In this document: positions 48,970-58,302 of the stretch, piece after piece | Position numbering within the stretch: position 1 is the first letter of the stretch | How the letters are laid out: each line of letters starts with the position of its first letter | Origin: JBBSBL01 sp046330255 | GTDB lineage: Bacteria > Actinomycetota > Thermoleophilia > Solirubrobacterales > Solirubrobacteraceae | Length of the DNA: 64,000 bases | Assembly: GCA_046330255.1 (NCBI GenBank) | Contig: JAXLTC010000002.1 | Coordinates: forward strand, 806,001 to 870,000 | Reading direction: 5' to 3' | Notes under the pieces: model-generated | Seen by the model: the letters and a program-made list of their open reading frames with translations, nothing else | The model's database searches: none | What the model was told of the DNA's origin: nothing | Translations under genes and position numbers: made by a program

Positions 48970-49896
48970 CTACTCCTCCGGGAACGGCTCGAGCCGCACG
49001 CGCGGCACGAGCCCCTCGATCGTCGCGCGCTCGCCGGTCCCGAGTCCCGCGTGCAGGAAGTTCGCCGCACCCGCGGCGGCGCCGAGCACGATCGCGTCCT
49101 CGAGCGGGCGGCCCTGCGCGAGCGAGGCGGCGAGCGCGCCCATCATCGTGTCGCCGCAGCCCTCGCGCATCCCGCGCTCGAAGCGCGGCGGGACCACGAG
49201 TCGCGGCGGCGCCTGCCCGTCCAGCCACAGCGCCGGCTCGCCGCCGCGCGTCACGAGCACCGAGCGCGCGCCGGCCTCGCGCAGCGCCCGCGCCGCCGCG
49301 AGCAGCCGGCCCGGCGGGTCCACCGGGCCGCGCACGTACTCGGCCAGCTCCCAGTCGTTGAGCTTCACGAGATCGGGGGCCGCCGGCAGGACCGCGTCCA
49401 GGCGCGGCGTGGAGAGGTCGACCAGCACCGTGCCCCCGCTGCCGCGCACGTCGGCGGCGAGCCGGCCGTAGGCGGCGACCGGGAGCGCGTCGCCGGGGAA
49501 CGGGTTGCAGATCACGAGCGCCTCGCACTCGAGCGCGGCGGTCACGGTCGCCGCCACCAGCGCGTCGACCGCGTGGCGCGAGGCGGGCCGTGCGGGCGCC
49601 TGCGCGACGGGGTGGCGCTCGCCGTCGCGGCGGTCCACCACGTAGCAGCCGCTCGGCCCGTCGTCGGCCACCAGCCGGCGCTCGCCGGGCAGCGCCGCGA
49701 GCAGCCCCTCCAGCACGGCCCCGGTCTCGCCTCCGGCGAGCCCGCAGAGCACGGGCTCGGCGCCGAGCTCCGCGACCATGCGGCTCACCCAGACGCCCTG
49801 GCCGGCGGCGTGGACGTGCACGTCGTCCGTGCCGCCGCGCCGCTCGATCGTGACCGAGAGCAGCGGGTTCGGCCCGAAGACGGCGACGCGCGGCAT
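48970..49896 (-). CDS. PfkB-family carbohydrate kinase (1-phosphofructokinase/tagatose-6-phosphate kinase-like)
   Basis: A 308-aa kinase. The first signature is altered (AAGQGVWVSRMVAELGAEPVLCG, where GG-x-G-x-N is usual). The second, with the anion hole and catalytic Asp, is clear: REGCGDTMMGALAASLAQG. FGPNPLLSVTIERR opens the protein as in 1-phosphofructokinases. It would phosphorylate a sugar or sugar phosphate. It lies 52 bases downstream of the aminotransferase gene on the same strand and may be the last gene of that set. Confidence 0.82.
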   Translation of the reverse strand: MPRVAVFGPNPLLSVTIERRGGTDDVHVHAAGQGVWVSRMVAELGAEPVLCGLAGGETGAVLEGLLAALPGERRLVADDGPSGCYVVDRRDGERHPVAQAPARPASRHAVDALVAATVTAALECEALVICNPFPGDALPVAAYGRLAADVRGSGGTVLVDLSTPRLDAVLPAAPDLVKLNDWELAEYVRGPVDPPGRLLAAARALREAGARSVLVTRGGEPALWLDGQAPPRLVVPPRFERGMREGCGDTMMGALAASLAQGRPLEDAIVLGAAAGAANFLHAGLGTGERATIEGLVPRVRLEPFPEE

Positions 49897-49948
49897 CGGC
49901 GGGCACGCTAGCGGGACACCGCTCCCCGCCGGGCGCCGCCGCCCGCTC

Positions 49949-51157
49949 TCAGCCCAGCCCGCGCCTGGTCGCGGAGATGATCTCGTCGGCCTGCTCGTCG
50001 GTCACCACGAGCGGCGGGAGGTACTGCGTGACCGAGGTGTCGTTCGCCGCGGGCACCGCCCACACCCCGGCGTCGAAGAGGCGGCGTGCCGCCGTGAGGC
50101 CGTCGCCCTCCGCCGGCCACTTCAGCCCGATGAACATGCCCCGCCGGCGCACCTCGCAGCCCAGGCCGGAGAGCCCCTCCTCGAACCGCTCGCCGAGCAC
50201 ACGCACCCGCTCGAGGAACCCCGGCGCCTCGACCGCGTCGAGCACCGCGAGCCCGGCGGCGCACCCCGCCTCCGCGCCGCCGAAGGTCGCGACGTGCGCG
50301 AAGGGGTCCTCGGCGAGCACGCCGAGCACCTCGCTGCGCATCAGCGTCGCCGCCATGGGATAGACGGCGCCGGAGAGCCCCTTGCCGGTCGTGACGAGGT
50401 CCGGCAGCACGCCTTCCTGCTCGTAGCACCAGATCGTCCCCGTGCGCCCAAGCCCGGTCTGCACCTCGTCGAGCACGAGCAGCGCGCCCCGGTCCCGGCA
50501 CGTCCGCGCGACGGCCGCGAGGTAGCCGGGTTCCGGCAACGCCATCCCGAGCGTCGCCGGGATCGTCTCGAGGATCACCGCGGCGGTGCCCTCCCCCACC
50601 GCCGCGTCGAGCGCCGCTAGGTCTCCGAACGGGACCTGGGCGAAGCCGGGGAGCTCGTGGCGGAAGCGCTCCCGGAAGCGCGGCTCGCCGGTCGCGAGCG
50701 CCAGGCCGGTGTGTCCGTGGTAGCCGCCCACGGCGGACACGACGCCGGTCCGGCCAGTGTGGGCGCGGGCGAACTTGAGCGCGACGTCGGTCGCCTCCCC
50801 GCCGGACGGAGAGAGCACGACGCCGTCGAGCGCGCCGCCGGTCGTGGCGGCGAGGCGGCGCGAGAGCTCGGCGCGCCACGGCGAGTCGAAGTAGTGGTTG
50901 CCGATGTCGACCGTCTCCATTGCGTCGCGGACGGCCTCCACGACGGCGGACGGCCGGTGGCCGAGGTTGAACACGCCGCCGTTGCAGTGGCAGTTCCAGT
51001 ACCAGCGGCCGTCGACCGCGTTCTCGAAGCGCGGGCCCTCGCGGCGGCCCATCACGATCCGCGTGCCGAGCAGCGCCTCGATCGCGGCGCCGCGGGTCGG
51101 GTTCACGTGACGCCGCGAGAGCGCGAAGGTCTCGCCGGGGCCGGGCAGCGCGGTCAT
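49949..51157 (-). CDS. Class III (ornithine/acetylornithine-type) aminotransferase
   Basis: A 402-aa PLP-dependent enzyme. GGEATDVALKFARAHTGR marks the phosphate-binding loop; LLVLDEVQTGLGRTG holds the PLP-binding Asp and the family signature; the lysine is in LVTTGKGLSGAVYPM. The C-terminal substrate domain is complete. The exact amino-acid substrate cannot be deduced. The ATG at 51157 overlaps the stop of the kinase-like gene (ATGA), so the two are translationally coupled. Confidence 0.9.
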   Translation of the reverse strand: MTALPGPGETFALSRRHVNPTRGAAIEALLGTRIVMGRREGPRFENAVDGRWYWNCHCNGGVFNLGHRPSAVVEAVRDAMETVDIGNHYFDSPWRAELSRRLAATTGGALDGVVLSPSGGEATDVALKFARAHTGRTGVVSAVGGYHGHTGLALATGEPRFRERFRHELPGFAQVPFGDLAALDAAVGEGTAAVILETIPATLGMALPEPGYLAAVARTCRDRGALLVLDEVQTGLGRTGTIWCYEQEGVLPDLVTTGKGLSGAVYPMAATLMRSEVLGVLAEDPFAHVATFGGAEAGCAAGLAVLDAVEAPGFLERVRVLGERFEEGLSGLGCEVRRRGMFIGLKWPAEGDGLTAARRLFDAGVWAVPAANDTSVTQYLPPLVVTDEQADEIISATRRGLG

Positions 51158-52131
51158 CGCCGCGCCTCGCCGACGCCGCCCTCCCGTCGCCGCGACCGCG
51201 CGCCACCGGCGCCCTGGCGCGCCGGGCGAATGCTGCCGGGCGGCGCGAGCAGCATCGGGTAGTCGCGGCGCCGGACCCGTCGCTGCCACCAGCGCTCGGC
51301 GCGTCGCAGCCGCTCCGTCATCGCCCACAGGCGCGTGTTGGAGCGGTAGTAGCTCCCGACCTCCCCGGCGGTAGGCGGGCGATCGACCGCGGCGCCGGCG
51401 GCGCGCAGCAGGACCGGCACCCACTCGTCGAGGTTCTCGCGCATGAGGTTCGACGCGGCGTCGATGATGACCGAGCGGGGGCGGTGGTAGGCGGCGACGA
51501 CGCCGGGCGCCACGAAACGGCGCAGCGCGCCGCGCAGCACCCACGGGTAGACACTGGTGAAGAGTCGCATGTCGAGCCGCTCGCGGCCGCGAGCGTCGCG
51601 GAGCATCGGCGTCGTGAGGTCGACGAGCGCGAGGCCGCCGTCCCCTGCCCGCACCCAGTTGGAGACCTGGCCGTCGAGTCCCACACGCTCGTCGGCGCCG
51701 CGCGCGATCGCCTCGGCGAGCGTGGTGAGCGCGGCAAGGCCCTCGCTTTCGGAGGGCCCCGTCTGGAGCCAGCCGTCAAGCAGGCGCTCGGGCGGAGCCA
51801 TTGGTTGGACCAGGTAGGCCGCGATCCCGCCGCGCGCGGGCCGCGTGACGACGTCCGTGGGAACCGACGCGACGCCCCGCTCGGCGAGGGCGCCGACGTA
51901 GTCGCGCACCAGCGCGGCGTACGCCTCTACCGCGCGGGCGGTCGCGAACGGCGGCAGTCGCTTGACCGCATGCGTGGGCGAGCCGGTCGGCCAACCGACC
52001 ACGAGCGTCATCTCGCCGTACCCCAGCACCCGCAGGCCGGCGGGCTCCCCGGCGGCGATGGCGGCCTCGATCGCGGCGTGAGCGCCGTCGACGTCCGGCG
52101 GTCGCGCCACTCGCGAGGGCTCGCTCGCCAT
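51154..52131 (-). CDS. Kinase-like protein (aminoglycoside-phosphotransferase fold, DUF6206-like)
   Basis: A 325-aa protein with a degenerate protein-kinase-like core: LRVLGYGEMTLVVGWPTGSPTHAVKRLPPF (glycine-rich loop and lysine), VGLDGQVSNWV (catalytic loop with Asp and Asn), and LALVDLTTPML (DxT metal site). The C-terminus is helical and Arg-rich (ARSRRREGGVGEARR). It resembles DUF6206 proteins, from memory. It is coupled to the aminotransferase gene, so it probably phosphorylates a small molecule in the same pathway. Confidence 0.72.
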   Translation of the reverse strand: MASEPSRVARPPDVDGAHAAIEAAIAAGEPAGLRVLGYGEMTLVVGWPTGSPTHAVKRLPPFATARAVEAYAALVRDYVGALAERGVASVPTDVVTRPARGGIAAYLVQPMAPPERLLDGWLQTGPSESEGLAALTTLAEAIARGADERVGLDGQVSNWVRAGDGGLALVDLTTPMLRDARGRERLDMRLFTSVYPWVLRGALRRFVAPGVVAAYHRPRSVIIDAASNLMRENLDEWVPVLLRAAGAAVDRPPTAGEVGSYYRSNTRLWAMTERLRRAERWWQRRVRRRDYPMLLAPPGSIRPARQGAGGARSRRREGGVGEARR

Positions 52132-52225
52132 GACCGCAAGCCGCGCCCGGCTCAGGCCCGCTCGAAACTCACGACGACCCGGCCCACGACGCCGAGCCGC
52201 GTTCGGCGCCTGCGAGCCTCGGCCA

Positions 52226-53434
52226 TCAGCGCCCGCCCAGCCGCGCCGTCAGCCACGGCAGCGCGATCCGCTGGCCCGCGCCCACGGCCGGGCCGTGATC
52301 GACACCCGGGAGCATGCGGTACTCGACGCGGTCGCGCTTCGCCCGCAACTGGCGGACGAGCATGTCGCTGAGCAGCGGCAGCACCGTCTGGTCGGCGCTG
52401 CCCTGGAGCAGCAGCACCGGCGCGCGGATCGCGAGCGCCGGGTTCATCGCGTCGAGCACGCGGTAGACCGCGCGGGTGTCGGCGCCCGGGCGCAGGATCT
52501 GCGAGGGCGCCAGCGCGCCCCACGAGCGCTTGCCGCTCAGGGTGTCGAGGCAGACCCGGTCCACCTGCGGGACGAGCCTTCGCGCCGCGGGGCTCAGCAG
52601 GTCGGCCAGCCTGACGGCCTTCGAGTCGTTCGCGGCGCTCACGACCAGCAGCGCCCCGATCCCGGAGAGCGGGCTCGGGGTCGTGAACGACTTCGTCGCG
52701 ACGCGCACCTCGAAGGCGAGCTGCGAGGCCGGCGCGTAGGCGATCACGCCGCGCAGGTTCAGCTCCGGCGTCCAGCGCGGCGCGTCGGCGGCCGCGAACA
52801 GCGCCGCCTGGCCGCCCTGCGAGTGCCCCGCGATCAGGAGCCGGCGCCCGATCCTCGGGTCGAGGCGGCGCGCGGCGCGCACGATGTCGAGGACCGAGCG
52901 CGCCTCGGAGTGGCCGATCAGGTACGGGTGCGGCCCGGGCGTGCCGAGCCCCTCGTAGTCGGTGCGCACGATCGCGTACCCGCGCCGCAGCCAGGCGTCC
53001 ATCGCGACGTCCGTGGGGTCGGCGTTGCCGCGGGCCGTCCCGATGCTCCGGGCGCGCGAGGGAGCGCAGACGTCGGCGATGCCCGTCGTCCCGTGCGCCC
53101 AGCTGATGACCGGCCAACCGCCCTTCGGCGCGTGGCCGCGCGGGACCGACACGAGACCCGAGACGGCGATCGGACGGCCGCGCAGCGAGGTCGACGAGTA
53201 GAGGACGAGCCGTGTGGACGCGGCCGCGGCGAGGGACGTTTGCGCCGTGGCGGGCCGCGAGCGGATCAGGTCGCCGTGCCGTGCGGGAATGTGGCGCGGC
53301 GGCTTGTAGAACGCGGCGCCCGAGGGGGCCGTGGAGCGGGCCGGCGCGGACGCGGGCGCGAGCGCCAGGACTGCGGCGGCCACGGCGAGCGCGGAGATCG
53401 TGGGGATCGTACGGCGGCTGGGACGGGCGAGCAT
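52226..53434 (-). CDS. Secreted lipase-family alpha/beta hydrolase
   Basis: A 402-aa exported hydrolase with a signal peptide (residues 1-33, ending PASAPA). Sequence features are VISWAHGTTGIADVCAPS (oxyanion region), LIAGHSQGGQAALF (nucleophile Ser), LLQGSADQTV (acid) and PGVDHGPAV (His), matching secretory lipases (PF03583-like). ATG 53434 has a good GGAAGGA site. It stands apart from its neighbours and should cleave lipid esters outside the cell. Confidence 0.87.
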   Translation of the reverse strand: MLARPSRRTIPTISALAVAAAVLALAPASAPARSTAPSGAAFYKPPRHIPARHGDLIRSRPATAQTSLAAAASTRLVLYSSTSLRGRPIAVSGLVSVPRGHAPKGGWPVISWAHGTTGIADVCAPSRARSIGTARGNADPTDVAMDAWLRRGYAIVRTDYEGLGTPGPHPYLIGHSEARSVLDIVRAARRLDPRIGRRLLIAGHSQGGQAALFAAADAPRWTPELNLRGVIAYAPASQLAFEVRVATKSFTTPSPLSGIGALLVVSAANDSKAVRLADLLSPAARRLVPQVDRVCLDTLSGKRSWGALAPSQILRPGADTRAVYRVLDAMNPALAIRAPVLLLQGSADQTVLPLLSDMLVRQLRAKRDRVEYRMLPGVDHGPAVGAGQRIALPWLTARLGGR

Positions 53435-53553
53435 GCGGTTCCTTCCGGGGCGGGGAAGGCCAGCCTAGACGGGTGCGCCGTGCCCGGTCGCGGTCCCGCG
53501 CGGGGCCGGCCGCCGGCGCGCGGCGCGGCGAGGCCCGGCTCCGGGGCGTTCGC

Positions 53554-54030
53554 CTATACCCGTCGCGGCACGTTCCCGGCGAGCGTCAGCACGGCGCGCA
53601 TCGCCCGATGGCCGGGATCGGAGGTCGGCGCGAACATGCACGGGCAGCCGCCGTCGATCACCGCGATGCCCTGTGCGCGGCCGTACTCCGCCGCCGCCGG
53701 CGAGACGCTCCCCGCGCCGGGCCCGCGGTGCATCCACACGTGGCCGATGCCTAGCTCGGCGCACTCGCGCATCGTCTGCTCGCCGGTCTCCGGGCGGGTC
53801 GCGATCACCACCGCCTCGACCCCGCCGGGGATCGAGCGCAGGTCCGGGTAGGCCCGGTCGCCCTCGACCTCCGCGGCGTTCGGGTTGACGGCGAAGACCT
53901 CGTAGCCGCGGTCGCGCAGGCGCGTGTAGACGACGTTCGCGCCGTGGTCCTTCGGCGAGCGCGAGACGCCCGTCACGGCGACCCGCCGCTTGGCGAGGAA
54001 CTCGGACGCGGCCTGCTTGATCTTCTGCAT
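53554..54030 (-). CDS. CoA-binding (Rossmann) domain protein
   Basis: A 158-aa protein of the CoA-binding family (COG1832-like). Motifs are RRVAVTGVSRSPKDHGANVVYTRLRDRGYEVFAVNPNA and VEAVVIATRPETGEQTMRECAELGIGHVWMHRGPGAGSVS, with a late CPCMF pair of cysteines. ATG 54030 is preceded by a perfect GGAGGTGA site. Such proteins bind CoA or acyl-CoA; no catalytic partner is nearby. Longer in-frame readings are low-complexity. Confidence 0.86.
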   Translation of the reverse strand: MQKIKQAASEFLAKRRVAVTGVSRSPKDHGANVVYTRLRDRGYEVFAVNPNAAEVEGDRAYPDLRSIPGGVEAVVIATRPETGEQTMRECAELGIGHVWMHRGPGAGSVSPAAAEYGRAQGIAVIDGGCPCMFAPTSDPGHRAMRAVLTLAGNVPRRV

Positions 54031-54133
54031 CCCGGTCACCTCCGGCGGTCGGCCGGCCGGCCGCGCTGGGAGGGTCGGCCGCCGCGACCACGGCTGAGTT
54101 TGTCGCGCCCAGAGCCTAACCTGTTGCATTGCC

Positions 54134-54724
54134 ATGGCATTTTCGGCACGACGTGTGGGTGTTTCGTTGCTGTTCGCCGCGGCGGCGATCGGGGCCGGCG
54201 CGGTCGGCACCGGCGTGGGCGCGGCCGCCCCGGTCGGGACCGGAGTGGGGGCGGCAGCCGCGGGCGGCGCCGCGCAGAAGGGCGGCCCCTCGGCGCCGCT
54301 CGAGCGCGCGACCAGGACGAGCGGCTGCCGCGTGCGCGGCCCGCTGCCCGACCCGCGCTGCACGCCGGGAGCGATCTTCACACGCGCGAACAGACGCGCT
54401 GTCTGCACGCGCGGCTACTCGAGCCGCGTCCGCCACGTGTCGGCGAGCCTCAAGCGCAGGGTCTACGACTCCTACGGGGTCCGCCACCACAAGCGCGGCA
54501 GCTACGAGGTGGACCATCTCGTCAGCCTCGAGCTGGGCGGCTCCAACGACGAGTCGAACCTCTTCCCGGAAGCGGCCAACCCCCGGCCGGGGTTCCACGA
54601 GAAGGACCGACTCGAGAACCGCCTGCACGCGCTGGTCTGCGACGGCGAGATGTCGCTGCGCACCGCCCAGCGCCGGATCGCGCGCGACTGGCTGACGGAG
54701 TACCGGCGACTCGGGCTCGGCTGA
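54134..54724 (+). CDS. Secreted His-Me finger (HNH-like) nuclease-type protein
   Basis: A 196-aa protein with an N-terminal signal or anchor (VGVSLLFAAAAIGAGAVGTGVGAAA). The mature C-terminus contains SYEVDHLVSLELGGSNDESNLFPEAANPRPGFHEKDRLENRLH, with the DH and N residues of an HNH/His-Me finger and an ELGG-x-N core as in secreted endonucleases. Cysteines in RTSGC, PRCTPG, VCTRG and VCDGE may form disulfides. It is expected to act outside the cytoplasm, for example in nutrient scavenging or competition. It diverges from the CoA-binding gene. Confidence 0.78.
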   Translation: MAFSARRVGVSLLFAAAAIGAGAVGTGVGAAAPVGTGVGAAAAGGAAQKGGPSAPLERATRTSGCRVRGPLPDPRCTPGAIFTRANRRAVCTRGYSSRVRHVSASLKRRVYDSYGVRHHKRGSYEVDHLVSLELGGSNDESNLFPEAANPRPGFHEKDRLENRLHALVCDGEMSLRTAQRRIARDWLTEYRRLGLG

Positions 54725-54913
54725 GCCGGGCGGCGCCCGTCAGCCGGGTCCGCCGGCGAACGGCTCATCGAGGGGCGGCCGCCGCCGGGCGCGTCGACGA
54801 CTCGGCTGCGATTCCGGCCGCCCGGCGACCGTGATCGCGCGCGAGTGGGGCCGAGGGCGTACGGTGGCTCCTTCGTCGCCGCCGTCCGCAACGCCGCGAC
54901 CGGCTCGAGCGCC

Positions 54914-56497
54914 CTACTTCACCAGCACGCCCGGATTCAGGATTCCCTCGGGGTCGAGCGCGGCCTTGACGGCGCGCAGCGCGTCGACGCCGAGCGGGCC
55001 GATCTCGCGCGCGTAGTGCTCGCGGTGGTCGCGGCCGACGCCGTGGTGGTGGGTGATCGACCCGCCCGCGGCGAGGATCGCGTCGCTCGCGGCCGTCTTG
55101 GCGGCGCCCCACTGGGCGAGCGGATCGTCGAGCATCGCCGCGCCGATCGTGAAGTAGAGCGACGCGCCGGAGCGGTAGACGTGGGAGATGTGGCAGAGCA
55201 CCACCGGGGGCGAGCCCAGGCCCGTGAGCGTGTCGCGCAGCGCGCCGCCGACGCCGGCGTAGAGGCCGTCGATCCCGGACCAGAACGTGGTGGTCTCGAG
55301 CGTCTCGACGATCGCGCCCGCGCCGAGCAGGGCGTCGCGCAGGTAGGGGCCGCTGTAGCGGTCGCGCTGCCAGGTCGCCCCGGCGTCCGCGTCCGGCTCC
55401 GCGCCGAGCCCGCGCAGCACCGCCGACGCACCCGCGCGGCGCGCCTCGACGTCCGCCTCGGTCCCCTCGTAGCCCGCGATCCCCAGGCACCCGCCCTCGC
55501 CGCCCGCGCCCAGCTCACTCGGCCGCGCGAGGTTCAGCGCGGTCTCGGCCTCGTCGGAGAGCCGCAGCACGGTCGGCACCGGCCCGTCCTGGATCAGCGC
55601 GCGCAACCCGGCCGCGCCCGCGGGGAACGACCCGAAACGCCAGCCGTCGTAGACCCGCACCGCGGGCGCCGGGCGCACCTCGACGCGCACCGCGGTGATC
55701 ACCCCGAACGCTCCCTCGGAGCCGAGGAAGAGCTGGCGCAGATCCGGGCCCGCGGCGGACTTCGGCGCTCGGCCGAGCTCGAGCGTCCCGCGCGGCGTCG
55801 CCACCCGCAGGCCGACGACGCGCTCGTCGAAGCGCCCGTACCCGGCGGAGGCCTGGCCGCTGGACCGCGCGGCCGCGAAGCCGCCTATCGAGGCGTAGAG
55901 GAACGACTGCGGGTGGTGGCCGATCGTGTAGCCGCGCTCGCCGAGCAGCGCCTCGGCGTCCGGCCCGCGCAGGCCCGGCTCGAGCGTCGCCGTGCGCGAG
56001 ACCTCGTCCAGGTCCACCAGCCGGTCCAGGCGCCGCAGGTCCAGCGCGACGACACCGGCGAAGCCCTCGCGGTCGGGTTCCAGCCCGCCGACCACCGACG
56101 TCCCGCCGCCGAACGGGACGACGACCACGCGCCCCTGCGAGCAGGCCGCCAGCAGCGCGACGACCTCCTCGTGCGAGCCCGGCAGCACGACCGCGTCGGG
56201 CGCCGCGCTCGCGTCGCCCGAGCGGATGCGCAGCAGGTCCGGGGTGGACTTGCCGCGCGTGTGCAGCAGGCGCGCCTCGTCGTCGGTCCGCACGTGCTCG
56301 GCGCCGACCACGGCGGCCAGCCGCTCCGCGGCGCCGTCGGCCAACCGCGGCGCCGGGAGCCGCACCTGCGCCATCTCCACGGCCGGCGCGGGCGCGCGCA
56401 CCCCGAGCGCGCCGCCCAGCAGCTCCAGCACCTCCGGGCTCAGCTCTCGCGCCTGCGCGGGATCGCCCCAGCCCGACCACAGCATGTCCTCCACCAT
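54914..56497 (-). CDS. FAD-linked oxidase / alkyl-dihydroxyacetonephosphate synthase-like protein
   Basis: A 527-aa flavoprotein. The FAD-binding segment is VVVVPFGGGTSVVGGLEP and a second block is SIGGFAAARSSGQASAGYGRFDERVVGLRV; the C-terminal THHHGVGRDHREHY is typical of AGPS/D-lactate dehydrogenase-type enzymes. ATG 56497 follows a strong GGGGAGG site. In eukaryotes the enzyme makes ether lipids; bacterial members oxidise various hydroxyacids or lipids. The natural substrate here is not shown. Confidence 0.9.
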   Translation of the reverse strand: MVEDMLWSGWGDPAQARELSPEVLELLGGALGVRAPAPAVEMAQVRLPAPRLADGAAERLAAVVGAEHVRTDDEARLLHTRGKSTPDLLRIRSGDASAAPDAVVLPGSHEEVVALLAACSQGRVVVVPFGGGTSVVGGLEPDREGFAGVVALDLRRLDRLVDLDEVSRTATLEPGLRGPDAEALLGERGYTIGHHPQSFLYASIGGFAAARSSGQASAGYGRFDERVVGLRVATPRGTLELGRAPKSAAGPDLRQLFLGSEGAFGVITAVRVEVRPAPAVRVYDGWRFGSFPAGAAGLRALIQDGPVPTVLRLSDEAETALNLARPSELGAGGEGGCLGIAGYEGTEADVEARRAGASAVLRGLGAEPDADAGATWQRDRYSGPYLRDALLGAGAIVETLETTTFWSGIDGLYAGVGGALRDTLTGLGSPPVVLCHISHVYRSGASLYFTIGAAMLDDPLAQWGAAKTAASDAILAAGGSITHHHGVGRDHREHYAREIGPLGVDALRAVKAALDPEGILNPGVLVK

Positions 56498-56749
56498 CCG
56501 GAACCTCCCCGATCGAGCCGGTCGCCAGGAACGGGGCGAAGGCTAGGCGAGCCGCGCCGGCGGCGGCGTGTGGAGCTCACACGCCGCGCGAGGCCCTCGT
56601 GGCCGGAGCCATGTCGCCGGTCCGCGCGTGACCCGTCCGTCGTCGCCGTGGGCGTCGGCGTAGAGTGGGTGCCGCAGGGTGTCCTCGGGTCGTGGCCCGT
56701 GGGAACGCGAGCAGTGGCGAGACAGGGACCGAGCCGACAGGGGGATCAA

Positions 56750-58117
56750 GTGAGCACGTACGCAGTCGTCAACCCGGCCAACGGCGAGAAGCTCGAGGAG
56801 TACCCGGAGATCTCGGACGACCAGCTCGACGCCGCGATCGCCAGGGCCTGGGAGGCACGTGAAGCGCTCGCCGCGCTCACCGCGGCCGCGCGCGCCGCGA
56901 AGATCAAGCGCCTCGGCGAGCTCCACCTCGAGCGGCGTGAGACGCTGGCCGCGATCGCGGTCAAGGAGATGGGCAAGCCGATGGAGCAGGCCCTCGGCGA
57001 GGTCGACTTCTGCGGCGACATCTACGGGTACTACGCCGACCGCGCGGACGACTTCCTCGAGGACCAGCCGCTCGAGCTGCTCGCGGGCGAGGGCACGGCG
57101 GTGATCCGTCGCTCGGCGATGGGGCCGCTGCTCGGGATCATGCCCTGGAACTTCCCCTACTACCAGGTGGCCCGCTTCGCGGGGCCGAACCTGATCGTCG
57201 GCAACCCGATCCTGCTGAAGCCGGCACCCCAGTGCCCGGAGTCGGCCCAGGCGATCCAGGAGATGTACGACGACGTCGACCTCCCGGTGGGCTCCTACCA
57301 GACCATCCTCGCGACCAACGAGCAGATCGCCGAGAAGGTGATCCCCGACCCGCGCGTGCGCGGTGTCTCGGTCACCGGCTCCGAGCGGGCGGGCGCCGCC
57401 GTCGCCGCGCTCGCCGGACAGAACCTGAAGAAGGTGGTTCTCGAGATGGGAGGCTCCGACCCGTTCATCGTGCTCGCGACCCAGAACCTCGACGAGGTCG
57501 TCGACTCCGCGGTGATGGCGCGCCTCGACAACACCGGCCAGTCGTGCAACGCAGCGAAGCGGTTCATCGTCATCGACGAGCTGTACGACGACTTCCTCGC
57601 GAAGTTCACGGAGAAGATGAAGGAGGTGGAGCCCGGGGATCCGGCACAGGACTCGGCGATGGGGCCGCTCTCGTCCTCGACCGCGGCGGAGCGCCTTCAG
57701 GACCAGATCGACCGCGCGAAGGCCCAGGGCGCCGAGGTCGTTCTCGACGGCGACCGGCGGGACAACTTCTTCGGCGCGACGGTCCTCGCCGGCATCAGCC
57801 CCGACAGCGACGCCTACCGGGAGGAGTTCTTCGGGCCGGTCGCGAGCGTCTACAGGGTCTCGTCCGAGGAGGAGGCGATCCGGGTCGCCAACGACACGCC
57901 GTTCGGCCTCGGCTCCTATGTCTTCACGACCGACCCCGAGCAGGCCGACCGCGTCGCCAACCACATCGAGGCCGGCATGGTCTTCGTGAACGGCGTCCTG
58001 CTCGACGGCGCCGAGCTGCCGTTCGGGGGCGTCAAGCGCTCCGGCTTCGGACGCGAGCTCGGCCCGTACGGGATGGACGAGTTCGTCAACAAGAAGCTGA
58101 TCCGCGTCGCGAAGTAG
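56750..58117 (+). CDS. NAD(P)-dependent aldehyde dehydrogenase (succinate-semialdehyde type)
   Basis: A 455-aa enzyme from GTG 56750, with GGGGGAT as ribosome binding site. PWNFPYYQ (132-139) is the catalytic Asn block; the general base is E232 (LEMGGSDPF) and the catalytic Cys is C266 (GQSCNAAKR). The EEFFGPVASVYRV and PFGGVKRSGFGRELG blocks are also present. Its short length and sequence style match succinate-semialdehyde dehydrogenase family members of actinobacteria. Substrate is by analogy. A tRNA gene lies 19 bases downstream on the opposite strand. Confidence 0.9.
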   Translation: MSTYAVVNPANGEKLEEYPEISDDQLDAAIARAWEAREALAALTAAARAAKIKRLGELHLERRETLAAIAVKEMGKPMEQALGEVDFCGDIYGYYADRADDFLEDQPLELLAGEGTAVIRRSAMGPLLGIMPWNFPYYQVARFAGPNLIVGNPILLKPAPQCPESAQAIQEMYDDVDLPVGSYQTILATNEQIAEKVIPDPRVRGVSVTGSERAGAAVAALAGQNLKKVVLEMGGSDPFIVLATQNLDEVVDSAVMARLDNTGQSCNAAKRFIVIDELYDDFLAKFTEKMKEVEPGDPAQDSAMGPLSSSTAAERLQDQIDRAKAQGAEVVLDGDRRDNFFGATVLAGISPDSDAYREEFFGPVASVYRVSSEEEAIRVANDTPFGLGSYVFTTDPEQADRVANHIEAGMVFVNGVLLDGAELPFGGVKRSGFGRELGPYGMDEFVNKKLIRVAK

Positions 58118-58136
58118 GCGGCAGGGCGCTTCGCAG

Positions 58137-58209
58137 AGCCGCCGCCCGGACTCGAACCGGGGACCCCTTCATTACGAGTGAAGTGCTCTACCAGCTGAGC
58201 TACGGCGGC
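58137..58209 (-). tRNA. tRNA-Thr (anticodon CGT)
   Basis: A 73-base cloverleaf on the minus strand. The acceptor stem GCCGCCG/CGGCGGC is fully paired, the D-arm is GCTCAGCTGGTAGAGC, and the anticodon arm CTTCA-CTCGTAA-TGAAG has CGT at the centre. The T-arm CCCGG-TTCGAGT-CCGGG is paired, and the discriminator base is T. CCA is not encoded. It is the only tRNA in the window; no integrase or att repeat is nearby. Confidence 0.95.
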
Positions 58210-58302
58210 ACGCGGGGCCGATCGGCGTAGAGGCCGCCGGCCGACCCCGGCCGGACCATGCTAGCGGCGGCCCGCTCCGCCGCGCAGCGACCGGCCGCGG
58301 CG

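Noticed and set aside
58137..58209. tRNA-linked integration site for the island
   Set aside because: The only tRNA is 27 kb away from the island and has no flanking direct repeat or integrase.
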